Shown here: positions 42,691 to 54,000 of the stretch, in pieces
Layout of the letters: each line of letters opens with the position of its first letter
Position numbering within the stretch: the first letter of the stretch is position 1
Assembly (NCBI RefSeq): GCF_038443385.1
Contig: NZ_CP151726.1
Span: 5,704,001 to 5,768,000 of the forward strand
Origin: Stieleria varia
GTDB taxonomy: Bacteria; Planctomycetota; Planctomycetia; Pirellulales; Pirellulaceae
Reading direction: 5' to 3'
DNA: 64,000 bases
Translations under genes and position numbers: made by a program
Notes under the pieces: generated by a model
Databases searched by the model: none
Told to the model about the DNA's origin: nothing
The model's input: the letters and a program-made list of their open reading frames with translations, nothing else

Positions 42691-42960
42691 TCAGTGCCCC
42701 AAGTAGGCGTCGATCTGTTCCGCCTTGCGCAACAGATAGGGGATGTGCTGTTCGGTGGTCTTGATCAACCGGGACAACTGCCGCATCTGCTCAGAAAAGT
42801 CTGCCGCGAATTTTCGCTGTTGTTCGTCTCTCCAAGTTTGCTCCAGTTGATTTATCTGAGTTCCCAAGGCGGTGCTACGCTCCTTGAGGTCTTCCACAAA
42901 GCGGTGTAAGTGACTGGCGAATTGACGCAACTGCTCGGGATTGGCAATGGCTTGATTCAT
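42691..42960 (-). CDS. WXG100-like small helical protein
   Basis: 89 residues, all helical with a central turn: the first helix around EQLRQFASHLHRFVEDLKER, the Trp-containing turn in LEQTWRDEQQRKFAADFSEQ and a second helix through MRQLSRLIKTTEQHIPYLLR. Length and the W-x-D/E turn match the WXG100 (ESAT-6/YukE) superfamily of proteins exported by type VII systems. Planctomycetes have such proteins without classical ESX loci; no EssC-type ATPase is visible here. The TPR gene 108 bp upstream on the other side of the gap is in the opposite position for an operon leader (it is upstream on the same strand), so the two may be co-transcribed. Confidence 0.7.
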   Translation of the reverse strand: MNQAIANPEQLRQFASHLHRFVEDLKERSTALGTQINQLEQTWRDEQQRKFAADFSEQMRQLSRLIKTTEQHIPYLLRKAEQIDAYLGH

Positions 42961-43068
42961 AACTGTTTCCTGCTTGCTGGGCGTGATTCTTGGACATGGG
43001 ACGATCGCCCGACAACCAACCGCTGGTACATGAGCGAGTGAGGCAAACGGGCACGCATGGTACGACGT

Positions 43069-43995
43069 TCAGCCATCTGATTTTTTCGAATCGTTTTCGG
43101 CTTTCGCCAATTGTTGCTGATACTGCTTGAGTGTCAGATCCAGTCCCAAACGTTTAGCGGTTTCGCACAACAGTTTGGCACCGATCAATCGAATCCTTGC
43201 CGGGCTGGGCACACTGCGTCGCATCGTTGCGGCGCGTAGCTCCGACATGGCTTGCAAGTCCTTGCCGGTCGCCAGCAAGCATCGGCCTCGCAACAAGTGG
43301 GCGGTGGGAGAAAGCTCATCGTTGTCGAGCACTTCGCCCGCGCGTTCAAACGCGTCTTCAAAGATTCCGGCGTCGTACAGCGCTTCGGCCAATGCGATGT
43401 GCAAATGGACCAATGATGGGTCTCGCTGCAATCTTGCTCGACAAACGTCGATTCGTCGACACGCCCAGTCGCTGCGACTGCGATCCAACTCACGTTCGGC
43501 ATCGGCGCTCTTGAGTCGACTCACCAGATCGGAGACTTCACGCAATTGCTGCAACGATCTGGCCAAAATGGCTTCTTCCAACTCCCATTTGACGGTCTCG
43601 TTGTCGGGGAAAATCTGGGCCGCTTGTGTCAGCAGGCGTTTGGCCTCCAGTGGACGCTGCTCGCTTCGGTAGATTCCGGCGAGCTCCAAGAAGGCTTTCA
43701 CGTCGGTGGGGCTGGATTTCAGGTGTTGCTCCAACTCCTGACGCCGCTGCAACGTCACCTTGGGGCGGTCGACTTCCGCATTTCGGTCGTCGTCATTCGT
43801 CGGTTTTTTCCGCAGCAACTCGTCGGGGCTGACCGGACGCCAACGACCACCATCGACGGGGCTGAGGGACTCGTTGCCTTTGGGATGCGATCCACCGGAA
43901 TCCGCTGAAGCCACTAGGCTGTCCTGTGATCGGCTAGCCTGTGATGGGCTAGCCTGCGATGGACGTTGGGCATCATTGGCGTCGGATGAGTGCAT
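43069..43995 (-). CDS. Tetratricopeptide-repeat protein
   Basis: 308 residues from the ATG at 43995, chosen because longer frames run into the alcohol dehydrogenase gene. An N-terminal disordered, Ser/Gln-rich region (with a repeated SQAS unit) precedes TPR helices: DVKAFLELAGIYRSEQRPLE, AKRLLTQAAQIFPDNETVKW, LVHLHIALAEALYDAGIFED and AHLLRGRCLLATGKDLQAMS. No signal peptide, so probably a cytoplasmic scaffold. Same strand as, and upstream of, the WXG100-like gene. Confidence 0.78.
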   Translation of the reverse strand: MHSSDANDAQRPSQASPSQASRSQDSLVASADSGGSHPKGNESLSPVDGGRWRPVSPDELLRKKPTNDDDRNAEVDRPKVTLQRRQELEQHLKSSPTDVKAFLELAGIYRSEQRPLEAKRLLTQAAQIFPDNETVKWELEEAILARSLQQLREVSDLVSRLKSADAERELDRSRSDWACRRIDVCRARLQRDPSLVHLHIALAEALYDAGIFEDAFERAGEVLDNDELSPTAHLLRGRCLLATGKDLQAMSELRAATMRRSVPSPARIRLIGAKLLCETAKRLGLDLTLKQYQQQLAKAENDSKKSDG

Positions 43996-44107
43996 GGTGC
44001 TGGCTGAGCGGAGGAGTCGGTGGCCAGGATTTCCGTCCACGAGAGATATATCTTCGCCGAAGCTGTCCTGGAATGCAAACTCAGTGGTTCTCGGTCCACA
44101 AATCGAG

Positions 44108-45250
44108 TCACGCCACCGAGCGATACAGTTGCCTTGTCCGATCGGCGTCCAGTGGAATCGGGTTGAACGTTCCGGTCCATTGCTTGAGTGCTTCCTCGAC
44201 AAAAACGTCGATTCCGCTACTGGGAATGGAAAGCTCTCCCAAGGACGTCGCCATCCCGGCTTCTTTGAGCCATTGGACGATCAACTCGGCGAGTCGATCG
44301 GGGGCGTCGTTTTCGGTGACGGTTGGGTCAATTTCTCGCATCAATTCGGCGTACCAATCGGCGTGCCGCGTGCCGTTCATACGGATGACCGATGGCAGCA
44401 TCAGCCCGACGGCCTGACCGTGTACGATATCATGCTTGGCCGTCAGCGGGTTGGCCGTTGCGTGGGCAGCGCCCAGCATCGAAGTTTCGATTGCCATTCC
44501 GGCGAAACAAGCTCCCAACTGCATCGACGCCCGGGCTTCCACATCCTCTGGATGAGTCAGCACGCGAGAAAAGCTGCTGGCTAGCAGCCCAAAGGCTCGC
44601 CGACTGTAGGTCGTTGACATCGGGTTGCGACGGCTGGTGACGTAGGTTTCCACCGCGTGCGAGATCGCATCGATGCCGGTCAAGGCCGTCACACGTTGCG
44701 GCAACGTCAACGTCAACGTCGGATCCAGGACTGCGATTCGGCACGCGGCCTTGGGGTCCCCGCAAGCCATCTTGGTGTGGGTCACGGCGTCGCTGATCAA
44801 CGCAAAGGACTGTGCTTCGCTACCAGTGCCCGAGGTCGTGGGCACCGCGATCATCGGCAACATCTCCGCCGTTGCTTTGCCCACCCCGTGATAGTCGTGA
44901 ATCGTGCCGCCGCCGGAGTAGACGAAGTTGATGCCTTTGCAACAATCCATGCTGCTGCCACCGCCGAGGCCGATCAGCAGGTCTGGCTTTACCTCAGCCG
45001 CTTTGGCAACCCCGGCGTCCACCATTGCGGACGTCGGATTCTCGCCAAACTCATGGAAAGACTCGACATTCAACCCGGCAGCTCGCAGCGAATCCACTGC
45101 TGAGGAAAAGTGCCCCGCATCGACCAACCCGGCGTCCGTCACCACCAACACACACTTTGGTTTGAACTCCGCAGCAAGCTCTCCCAGTCGAGAGGAAACT
45201 CCAGACCCAAAGACAAACCGTGTTCGATTGAGTGTGTCGAATGACTGCAT
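44108..45250 (-). CDS. Iron-containing alcohol dehydrogenase
   Basis: 380 residues, group III (Fe-dependent) ADH. NAD-binding: DLLIGLGGGSSMDCCKGINF and MIAVPTTSGTGSEAQSFALI. Metal-binding part: LTGIDAISHAVETYVTSRRN, MLGAAHATANPLTAKHDIVHG with the His ligands, and VGLMLPSVIRMNG. It interconverts an alcohol and aldehyde with NAD(P); the true substrate is not predictable from sequence (ethanol, 1,3-propanediol, lactaldehyde and 4-hydroxybutyrate enzymes all look like this). It precedes the TPR gene on the same strand by 112 bp. Confidence 0.92.
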   Translation of the reverse strand: MQSFDTLNRTRFVFGSGVSSRLGELAAEFKPKCVLVVTDAGLVDAGHFSSAVDSLRAAGLNVESFHEFGENPTSAMVDAGVAKAAEVKPDLLIGLGGGSSMDCCKGINFVYSGGGTIHDYHGVGKATAEMLPMIAVPTTSGTGSEAQSFALISDAVTHTKMACGDPKAACRIAVLDPTLTLTLPQRVTALTGIDAISHAVETYVTSRRNPMSTTYSRRAFGLLASSFSRVLTHPEDVEARASMQLGACFAGMAIETSMLGAAHATANPLTAKHDIVHGQAVGLMLPSVIRMNGTRHADWYAELMREIDPTVTENDAPDRLAELIVQWLKEAGMATSLGELSIPSSGIDVFVEEALKQWTGTFNPIPLDADRTRQLYRSVA

Positions 45251-45502
45251 GGTGGGGCCAGATGCCTGGTGGTGGTTTTTTTTGTGCTACTCTACACAGG
45301 GTGTTTTGAGCAGCACCGTCAGGGTGGGAGTCGCCTGTGGCTGGGATGTCAGTGGCTGAAATGCCAGTTGCTGGAATTCCAGCTGCGAGCACGTTCACTG
45401 TAGTCACCCAGACAGGGTCTCGGCAATCAGACACACCTCGGTTAGGTCCGAAGCCCCGAAGAGCAACGCTGTGAAGCAAACTCGGCAAAGAGCCGGGCAA
45501 CA

Positions 45503-46471
45503 CTAGATCTGGAAATTGCCTTGATCTGCCCCGCTGGTCTCACTAGCGCCTCGCACTCTCAGTTGAGGCTTTTCCAAGACAACGGTCGTCCTCGGCGAAA
45601 CGCTCTTGGTGATCCAGACGCTCGACCCGATCACCGAATCCTTGCCGATGACCGTATTGCCGCCCAAGATCGTCGCGTTCGCGTAGACCACCACTCCGTC
45701 CTCGATCGTCGGATGTCGCTTGGTGCCACGAATCAATTGGCCGTCGTCATCAGTTTTAAAGCTCAACGCGCCCAACGTCACGCCCTGGTACAGCTTGACA
45801 TGCTCGCCGATCTCGCAAGTCTCTCCGATCACCACACCCGTGCCGTGGTCAATGAAGAAATAGTCGCCCACGGTCGCCCCAGGGTGAATATCGATCCCAG
45901 TCATCTGGTGCGCCCACTCGGTCATCATTCGCGGGATGAACGGGACGCTCAATTCCACCAAAGTATGCGCGATGCGATACACCGTGATGGCGGCAAACCC
46001 CGGATAGCAAAAGACGACTTCGTCGGTCGTTTGACAAGCCGGGTCGCCGTCATAAGCCGCCTGTGCATCGGTCGCGAGCACGCGGCGCAACTCAGGGATG
46101 CGGTGCAACAATTGCAACGCCATCGCTTGTCCTTTGGCTTCGTAGTCCGTCTCGGTTTCACAATCGTCGTGATTGCCCTTGATACGATCCTCGTGCCGCA
46201 AAGCACGCCCGATCTGCACGGTCAGTTGATCATGCAAAGAATCGACGGTCGAACCGACGTGATATCGGATGTTGCCGCTGTGCAATCCGACCTTGCGACG
46301 GTATCCCGGATACAAGATGTCTTTGAGCGACAACACGATCTCAACGACCGCTTCGTAGCTCGGCAACGGACAATGTCCCAAATGGTTGATCACATCGTCC
46401 GGCGTATAGGTCGCCACGATCTCTTCGGTCAGCGCCGGCAACTGTTCTTTCAAGCGAACGTCAGAAGCCAC
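45503..46471 (-). CDS. cysE: Serine O-acetyltransferase (EpsC type)
   Basis: 322 residues from the proposed GTG at 46471, giving [19 protein letters not shown]. It acetylates L-serine for cysteine synthesis. A helical N-terminal domain ([20 protein letters not shown]) is followed by hexapeptide repeats: [40 protein letters not shown] and [20 protein letters not shown], with the catalytic His in FIDHG. The open frame continues to an ATG at 46594, but that part covers a perfect hairpin that looks like the terminator of the gene upstream. A TTG at 46510 with a GAGGAG box is the main alternative start. Confidence 0.9.
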   Translation of the reverse strand: MASDVRLKEQLPALTEEIVATYTPDDVINHLGHCPLPSYEAVVEIVLSLKDILYPGYRRKVGLHSGNIRYHVGSTVDSLHDQLTVQIGRALRHEDRIKGNHDDCETETDYEAKGQAMALQLLHRIPELRRVLATDAQAAYDGDPACQTTDEVVFCYPGFAAITVYRIAHTLVELSVPFIPRMMTEWAHQMTGIDIHPGATVGDYFFIDHGTGVVIGETCEIGEHVKLYQGVTLGALSFKTDDDGQLIRGTKRHPTIEDGVVVYANATILGGNTVIGKDSVIGSSVWITKSVSPRTTVVLEKPQLRVRGASETSGADQGNFQI

Positions 46472-46547
46472 GTCGATCCCTTTATGGAATGATGGCAGGG
46501 AGGAGATCAAAGCGACTCCTCTCGATAAAACAACTCGTTCATGACAC

Positions 46548-46583
46548 AAAAGACTCGCGAAGCGTTCGCATCGCGAGTCTTTA
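46548..46583 (-). terminator. Rho-independent terminator of the Cys-rich lipoprotein gene
   Basis: Perfect 12-bp stem aaagactcgcga / tcgcgagtcttt around a 10-base loop, ending in TTTT on the minus strand. It lies about 160 bp past the stop of the lipoprotein gene and just before cysE, so it should separate the two transcripts. Confidence 0.7.
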
Positions 46584-46632
46584 TTCGCAGGCATTCACTC
46601 GTGCTGATTCTGTCGTGCTGAGAAATGCATGG

Positions 46633-46691
46633 GTGAGCCGTGGGCCGTAAGGCACATGGCAGTAGGCCCGGCCGCTGACCCGTCACGGCTC
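46633..46691. repeat. Hairpin downstream of the lipoprotein gene
   Basis: Arms gtgagccgtg and cacggctcac enclose about 40 bp including gtgggccgtaaggcacatgg. The wording is similar to the ctagccgtgggcc arms of the large palindromic elements, but it is a separate structure. Confidence 0.5.
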
Positions 46692-46741
46692 ACAAATCAA
46701 CTGTCACATTGACCACCGTGGCAAACACACCTTAGCCGAAA

Positions 46742-47209
46742 TCAGCGGCCAATCGTCGGTGGATTATCGACGAAGAAGTCGCGAGGACCACGAACGGTAT
46801 AGTACGGATAGGCGACTTGGCCGGTCGGGGGACCCGCCTGAAACGGAACACTGTTCATGCTTGATTGAGCTTGATGCCCACACATGCCTGGGTTCAAGTG
46901 TGAGCTGTAGTCAAGTCCGCCCTGTTGCCAGCCCATCGGTCCCGGCACACAACCGGTGCGACATCCGCCGTTACAACCACAGGCGTTGCCTCGCAGCTTG
47001 CCAAGCAAACCACCGCCGGCACCGCCACACGAACCGCTGTTGCAGTCCCCGCCGCACGATCCTGAGCCGCATGAACCGGTTTGACAACCGCCGGTTGAAC
47101 ATGCAGGAGTGCCACAACTGGAGCAGCCGCCCCGTGTGTTGTGACGCAAACATCCGGTGCTGCACAGCAACAGGCCGGCCAACGATCCAATCCATAGCCA
47201 ACGATTCAT
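46742..47209 (-). CDS. Cys/Gly-rich lipoprotein
   Basis: 155 residues. The signal WLWIGSLAGLLLCSTGC ends in a lipobox. The mature protein has about 18 cysteines in a Gly/Ser-rich stretch (CSSCGTPACSTGGCQTGSCG and more) and then a Tyr/Pro-rich tail, YPYYTVRGPRDFFVDNPPTIG, which is a shared C-terminal signature of many planctomycete lipoproteins. Likely an abundant envelope protein cross-linked by disulfides; such Cys-rich proteins are a known feature of planctomycete cell walls. The role here is inference. Confidence 0.8.
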   Translation of the reverse strand: MNRWLWIGSLAGLLLCSTGCLRHNTRGGCSSCGTPACSTGGCQTGSCGSGSCGGDCNSGSCGGAGGGLLGKLRGNACGCNGGCRTGCVPGPMGWQQGGLDYSSHLNPGMCGHQAQSSMNSVPFQAGPPTGQVAYPYYTVRGPRDFFVDNPPTIGR

Positions 47210-47619
47210 CGCCGAAATCCTTCTGGGCGAGTTGTTTCAAAAACACGCAGGCCGATCAAGTGACGACGCCACGAGTAGGAGTTGCCCAGCCGCACAGCCC
47301 AATACGATGTGCGACGACAATCCGCAACGAGTAAGCGGTTGGCTTGATCACAAGCCGGTCAACGGGAACGCTCACTGCATCTAGTTTTCGGCCCCCTGAT
47401 CGCTCGCATGCACACAATCACTTCAACCTGACCACTCCCGCCAAAATCCTGAACGAACAAACAACGCAAATTACCAGGCTTATTGCTAGCAGCCGAGTTT
47501 TGCGGCTTTGGTTAGCCCTGGGACGAGCTGTTTGTGTGAATCTCAAAGCTGGGTTGCTTCCCAAAGAAGGAAATTGATAACGATCAGTTCAGCTCACGAC
47601 TCTTTCTTTTGGATGAACC
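47210..47619. other. Divergent intergenic region, no gene seen
   Basis: 410 bp between the divergent lipoprotein and secreted-protein genes. It should contain both promoters. I see no confident -10/-35 pair and no strong repeat. Confidence 0.4.
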
Positions 47620-48048
47620 ATGCGCACCCCAATCCACTGCGTTCTTGCAGCCACCGCTCTGGTATGTTTTTTATTGCTAGCCCCCCAGTCAGCCCACGCG
47701 CAACTGATTCCGCCACCCGTTCAGTCCACTCAGAGTCAGCAAGATGCGAATTTGGAGGAGTTTCTCACCAAGCGACTGCGCGCCGTCAATGACGACCAAC
47801 GCACCTACGTGCGAACGGTGATCGCTTTGATCAACGATAAGAAACTGGATTTAAAGCTCGTGTTGTCGATCGAACGCTACGCACAACGCAAGAGTTCGCT
47901 GTTCCCCTTGCCGTTTTTTGAGCGAGCCTTAAAAGTCGAAGCAGGCAAACGCGGCGTCTCCGTGCCCACGATCCGAGAAATGGTGGCAACAAGGTCCCCG
48001 CTCGGCCCCCCACCACGCTCCCCCTACGACACAAGAATCACACGGTAA
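47620..48048 (+). CDS. Small secreted hypothetical protein
   Basis: 142 residues with a clear signal peptide (CVLAATALVCFLLLAPQSAHAQ). The mature part is helical: NLEEFLTKRLRAVNDDQRTY, VRTVIALINDKKLDLKLVLS and SLFPLPFFERALKVEAGKRG, ending in a basic Pro-rich tail. I do not recognise the family. Likely periplasmic. Confidence 0.75.
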   Translation: MRTPIHCVLAATALVCFLLLAPQSAHAQLIPPPVQSTQSQQDANLEEFLTKRLRAVNDDQRTYVRTVIALINDKKLDLKLVLSIERYAQRKSSLFPLPFFERALKVEAGKRGVSVPTIREMVATRSPLGPPPRSPYDTRITR

Positions 48049-48058
48049 AGACATCTCA

Positions 48059-48410
48059 TTCACGTAGCCGAGCCTCTTGGGGAACGTGAAAAAAATTGTT
48101 GCTGCCTATGACCGTGAAGCGGTCTCAGACGGTAGCCGGCGATAGAGCGCAGCGATCATCGCCGGTTCATTCGGTGTTATGAAAACCGACCCCGGAGGCG
48201 GTCGTAGTCCCGATTCCGAGAAGTCTGCGACACCCTTCGGGGTCGATTCAACATGGTCGCTTACCACGGGTGCGCCTTCGGCGACCCGTGGCTACCTTCT
48301 GCGATCCCTCGCGGGATCCGATTTCGCTTTCCCGACTTAATCCCCATACAGATGGGTAATCAAAGACGGCAGCAATAAACTTCACGTCCCGAGAGACGCG
48401 GCTACGTGAA
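48059..48410. repeat. Dispersed repeat, copy 2 (complete, with terminal inverted repeats)
   Basis: Left end ttcacgtagccgagcctc and right end gagacgcggctacgtgaa are inverted repeats; the internal 260 bp match the copy at 15772-16040. The match stops at gcgggatcc, after which this copy has about 85 bp more before the right arm. No frame. It fills the gap between two convergent genes. Confidence 0.75.
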
Positions 48411-48432
48411 CGCAGTACTCAGGCCGGTCGAG

Positions 48433-49590
<1,158 letters not shown>

Positions 49591-50754
49591 CTAACGTTGT
49601 GTCGCGCGTCGTTGTTCTTCCAGCATCCGCTCCAGTGGAGAAAGTCCTTGAGACTCACTCGCCCCATCCATCGGACGAGTCAGGATCGGCGAAACCGCAC
49701 CGGGATTGTCGGCTTGTTTGGCTGCGCGATAAACATCAACCGTTCCACTCTTGAGCTGATCGCCCGGTGGCAGCGGAAATCGACCAAGTCCTTTGCCTTG
49801 ATAGTGAATGTCCTCAATCGCCTGCGGACTCTTGCCCGTGCGGTCGATGGCGATCGACTGCAAGTTCCACTCATGGACCACCAGTTCATAGAGAACCTGC
49901 GGTGGAACTGGTTCAACGATCTCACGCGTGACTGCCGCGCCGTCTGCCATCACCGTTCGGTAATGTTGAACCAAATCGGCCCCCGAGTCTCGTTTGAACT
50001 GAACCAGCTCAGAACCTCGCGAGGGAATCCGCAGTTGCCGCGACTGTGACTGATCAGTCAAATCGTCGATCGTGACACGAATCTCGCGCGGACCACCGTT
50101 GACAAGTTTCAGTGTGACAGGAGCAAGCGGTGGGTGGGGAACCAATTGTGAATCCAGCAAAACGGAAACCGGCGCCCGCCGCAAAGGGGCGCGAAAGGGC
50201 GGTATCGCCCAACCCGCTCCAGTGGAATAGCCGGACGAGTAGCCCGGTGATCCGCCCGGGTACAGGTCCGGGTACAAGCCGGGGTCACCCCATCCGCCTC
50301 CGTAGCCCGAGCTTCCGGCCCCCAATCCTTGAAAGGGATACGCGTATTGAGTCGGTGGAACATAGGCCGATGGTGGCGACCCGACACCGCCAATGATCGG
50401 GCGAACGGTTCTCAGCAAGTAATTGTATTGAGGAAAGGGATCGTCCAAGTCGGCGCCCTGCATCCGGCCACGTCCGCTGCGTGGAAAACGCAAGATGCGA
50501 TTGAGTTCGTACTGAAAATAACCGACGTAACGCCGGTCAGCCGAATCGTATTGTGGGGCGCGACTGTAATAAACACGCTCCCCGTTTGCTTCGTACGCAA
50601 TCAAGCGTCCCGAGGCAATCTCGACCGTGGCAGAAACCTGCCCAGCACCGTCGACCAGTTCAAACCGAGCCGTCCGTCCCGGCTGAGCATTCACGATTTG
50701 AGGGACACCGATGAAAAGAACCGACGCGGCAAGGGCGCAGAAGCAGGATCGCAT
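49591..50754 (-). CDS. Secreted hypothetical protein, Gly/Tyr/Pro-rich
   Basis: 387 residues from the ATG at 50754, placing the signal peptide (MRSCFCALAASVLFIGVPQI) at the N-terminus. An initial strand-rich segment (ARFELVDGAGQVSATVEIAS, GERVYYSRAPQYDSADRRYV) is followed by a low-complexity middle (GYGGGWGDPGLYPDLYPGGS) and a C-terminal beta domain (LAPVTLKLVNGGPREIRVTI). No family recognised. Exported. 52 bp from the esterase gene on the same strand, so they may be co-transcribed. Confidence 0.75.
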   Translation of the reverse strand: MRSCFCALAASVLFIGVPQIVNAQPGRTARFELVDGAGQVSATVEIASGRLIAYEANGERVYYSRAPQYDSADRRYVGYFQYELNRILRFPRSGRGRMQGADLDDPFPQYNYLLRTVRPIIGGVGSPPSAYVPPTQYAYPFQGLGAGSSGYGGGWGDPGLYPDLYPGGSPGYSSGYSTGAGWAIPPFRAPLRRAPVSVLLDSQLVPHPPLAPVTLKLVNGGPREIRVTIDDLTDQSQSRQLRIPSRGSELVQFKRDSGADLVQHYRTVMADGAAVTREIVEPVPPQVLYELVVHEWNLQSIAIDRTGKSPQAIEDIHYQGKGLGRFPLPPGDQLKSGTVDVYRAAKQADNPGAVSPILTRPMDGASESQGLSPLERMLEEQRRATQR

Positions 50755-51010
50755 GAGAGGATTCCCGTGGATGAAATTCGGCCAGGCATCCCGCCTATCA
50801 AATGTTTCGCTACGAGCATGACACAGGCCGAACGATCTTTTCGCCGCGCCATCGCTGCCTAGCATTGTGACAGAGCCCAGGCTCCCATGCCACCGACGAA
50901 TCAGCAACTCTGATATTTGCTGAATCCGTGATTACTCCCGTGAGGACTTTGATCGCCGCGGGGTGAGCACTCTTGGCAAGTTCGGTGATGAATCATCCGT
51001 GCTAGGACGA

Positions 51011-54000
51011 TCAGAACAGCAATCCCTGCAGCAGTTCATTGAGCGCGAGATCATTGACTCGATCGGCTGCCGACTTTCCAGGCGACGCAGGAGAATCCTC
51101 TGTTCCCGCATCAACCGCCCCCGCATCGACCGAGTGCGCGGCGGCGATCCAGGTGCCGACGAATCGACGGACAGGGTTGATCACACTCTCTGTAGGCCCT
51201 GTCAGTTCCTGCGACTCGTCTCGTCCTGACTCATCGCTGCCCATCTGTGACAGACTCAGCGGAACAGACACACCAATCCCTTCACCCTCGGGTTGAGTGG
51301 TTGGAACGCCGTTGATGACCAGCAATGCGTCAAAGGCGCTAATGCGTCCGTCGCCACTGGTATCAAGAAAGAATCCTGGGAAGGGCGAAACGCTTTGGGG
51401 ACTGACCAGGTCTTTGGCCAGTGGATCGGAGATGTAACGTCCATTCTGCAACTCATTGATGATGATCAACGCATCCAGGGCGGTCGTACCCGATTGACCA
51501 TTCACATCAAGAGGATTCAGGGGATTGGTCCATTCGCTGCCGGCGATTCTGACGATGGCGGATCCTGATTGAGAAACGACGTGAAACATCCCATCAATGA
51601 CTTCGGTACCCGTGATCTGAAATGAGGGATCCAGATTCAGTTCGTCGTCGCGGTCTGCGAGCACGCGTACGGTATCCGCAACATTGGAGATCGCGGCAAA
51701 GGATTCTGCCGAGGCTATCAAACGGTCGTCGCCGCTTCCACGCAGATCGATCAGCAGCGACCGTGTCGGAATACTCATGCGAGTATCGACGCCGTTGCTG
51801 GAATCAAGACCTAACTGCCCACCGCCGAGATCGTTAATGTCGATGGATTCGGCGACGTTGCTGAACGTCACGGAAACGTCATTGACGATCAACTCCGAAT
51901 GGACTTGCTCCAAATTCAGATGATCCATCCGGAACGCTTGTCCCAGCTCGACACTACCGGAGCCAACGCCGCTGGATGCGAAGGACGCGTCGACGAATGG
52001 GCCGCCGGACAGGATCAACCGATCGCCGACGGCACCGGAGTCTCCTCCATCGACTTCCACGTGCCCTGCCGACCAACCGGGTGATACAACCAGTTCGATC
52101 GTGTCATCGCCTGCACCAGTTCGGATCAACACTTTGCCTTGAACAGCGGACAGAGGGACATTCACCGTGTGTGTGGAGTTGCCCGTTGCACCATTGATGG
52201 AGGTTCCGAGTAGAACACTTGGGTCGTGGATCTGAATCGTTGACGCTGTCGTGGAGATCGTCAAATGATCATTCGTGTTGTTCCCCGTGTCGGTGATCAC
52301 CAGATTTCCATTTGCATCTAAACTGATTTGTGTCTCCGTGGGAATAGGCGGTGGAGCATCAATGACGACCGTGACGTTGAACGTTCTAGACACCGCGTCG
52401 GCAGAGTTCGTGTCGTCATCCCGCAGCGAGACGTTCACGGTGTAGGTGCCGGCACTGGCATAGGTATGTTCGAGCAAAAATGTCTTGGTCCCGGGATCGA
52501 TCGTGATCGGTTGGGCGGTCGAGCCGTCACCAAAAAAGACAGTGCCGGACCAGACATCGTCACCAGGATCTGTGAACGAGATTTCTCGTGTGAAGGCACC
52601 CGCAACGGAGGCCGTCAGGGATTCGTCCGCTTGCGGAGCGAAGCTTGCGGGGACGTTGGCAACATTCACCACCAGTGTGTCCGTGTAGGTGTTTTGGCCG
52701 AATGTTACCGATAGAGTCGCCGTGTAGACTCCGTTGTCGCTATAGGTGTGGTTTGCCAGTCGCGTTGAGCTGACGCTGCCGTCACCAAAGTCCCAGTGAT
52801 AGGACGGCACAACTCCTGCGGGCGCGTCGCTAACACTGCCGGCAAAACTCAACACTTGGCCGTCGCTGCCCGTTAGATCCGATCCGGCGTTCACCGTTGG
52901 CTCGACCGCATCGACAGTGAGGTCAAAGCCGACGGATCTCGCGGCATTGTCACTGTCCGTCGCTGTGATCACCACCGCGGTGGTAGGCATGGGGTCGTTC
53001 GATTGGTATGACCAAATCCAAGTGTTACCTGACGAATGAGAAACCGTGCCCAGTGACGCGGAGACGGAAATCACGTCGGACGCGACATCCGTGATCGTCA
53101 GCGACTTTGCCGCCGTCTGCCCCTGCGTGATCGCGATTTCCGAGTCGTCAAAGTCGATTACCGGTGGGGAGTTGGTGACGATCAATGGAAAGGAAAGCGT
53201 ACTGGTGGCACCAAACGGATCTGTCGCCGTGATCGTGACGGTATCCGTGGCCACCGAGCCTTCGGTCAAGGAACCGCTAGTGGTCTGAAGGGACCACGCC
53301 CAGCTGCCCGTTGCACCGTTTCCCTGATTGATCGTGCCGATGGATGCCGTCACCGTCACCCACGCGGCAGAACCGGAGTGAGAGAACGTACCGCTGTTGG
53401 TCGCCGTGTTTCCTTCTGGAACACTGACCGATGGCTGGGCGGCCGTCAGACTTGGGGTGCCATAGATGGTGACTGCGTGGTCTTCCACTTCGCCGTTGGG
53501 GGCGATCCCCCGTGGCGACAGCCCACCAATCGTGCTCAATCGGAATCTTGATTGCGTGTTCCCGATGACCGCATTGGCTGGAACGTTGAACGTGATTGTA
53601 TAGGTTCCATCCCCCGCGTTGCCCACGAGGATGCTGTTTGCGATCCTTTCTCCGCTATCGTCCCAATCTCCATCGGCGTTGAAGTCGATCCATGCATCGA
53701 GTTTGGCGTTGCCGCCTCGAACATCAACCCCCAAGCTGGCCTGCTGTTGTCCTGCCGTGAGGCGTTGAAAAGTCACACCGTCTTCGTCATCAGCGGCTCC
53801 GTTGAGATCGTCGCCGTTGGAACTGCTGGTTACGATATTGTCAAACTCGGCATCTCGATACGCCCCCAATTGTGGACCGACCGGGATGTGACGAGCACCG
53901 TCCTGCAATATGGTTGTTGGATACGTCGATCCCGCGTCACCGAAATCAAACTCGGGGGCGCCGATTTCATAGACGTAAGCCACTTCGTGATTCGTTGTGT

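Noticed and set aside
45521..46492. 323-codon frame on the + strand opposite cysE
   Set aside because: It is the complement of a well-supported gene; composition is Arg/His/Val-rich and no domain is recognisable.
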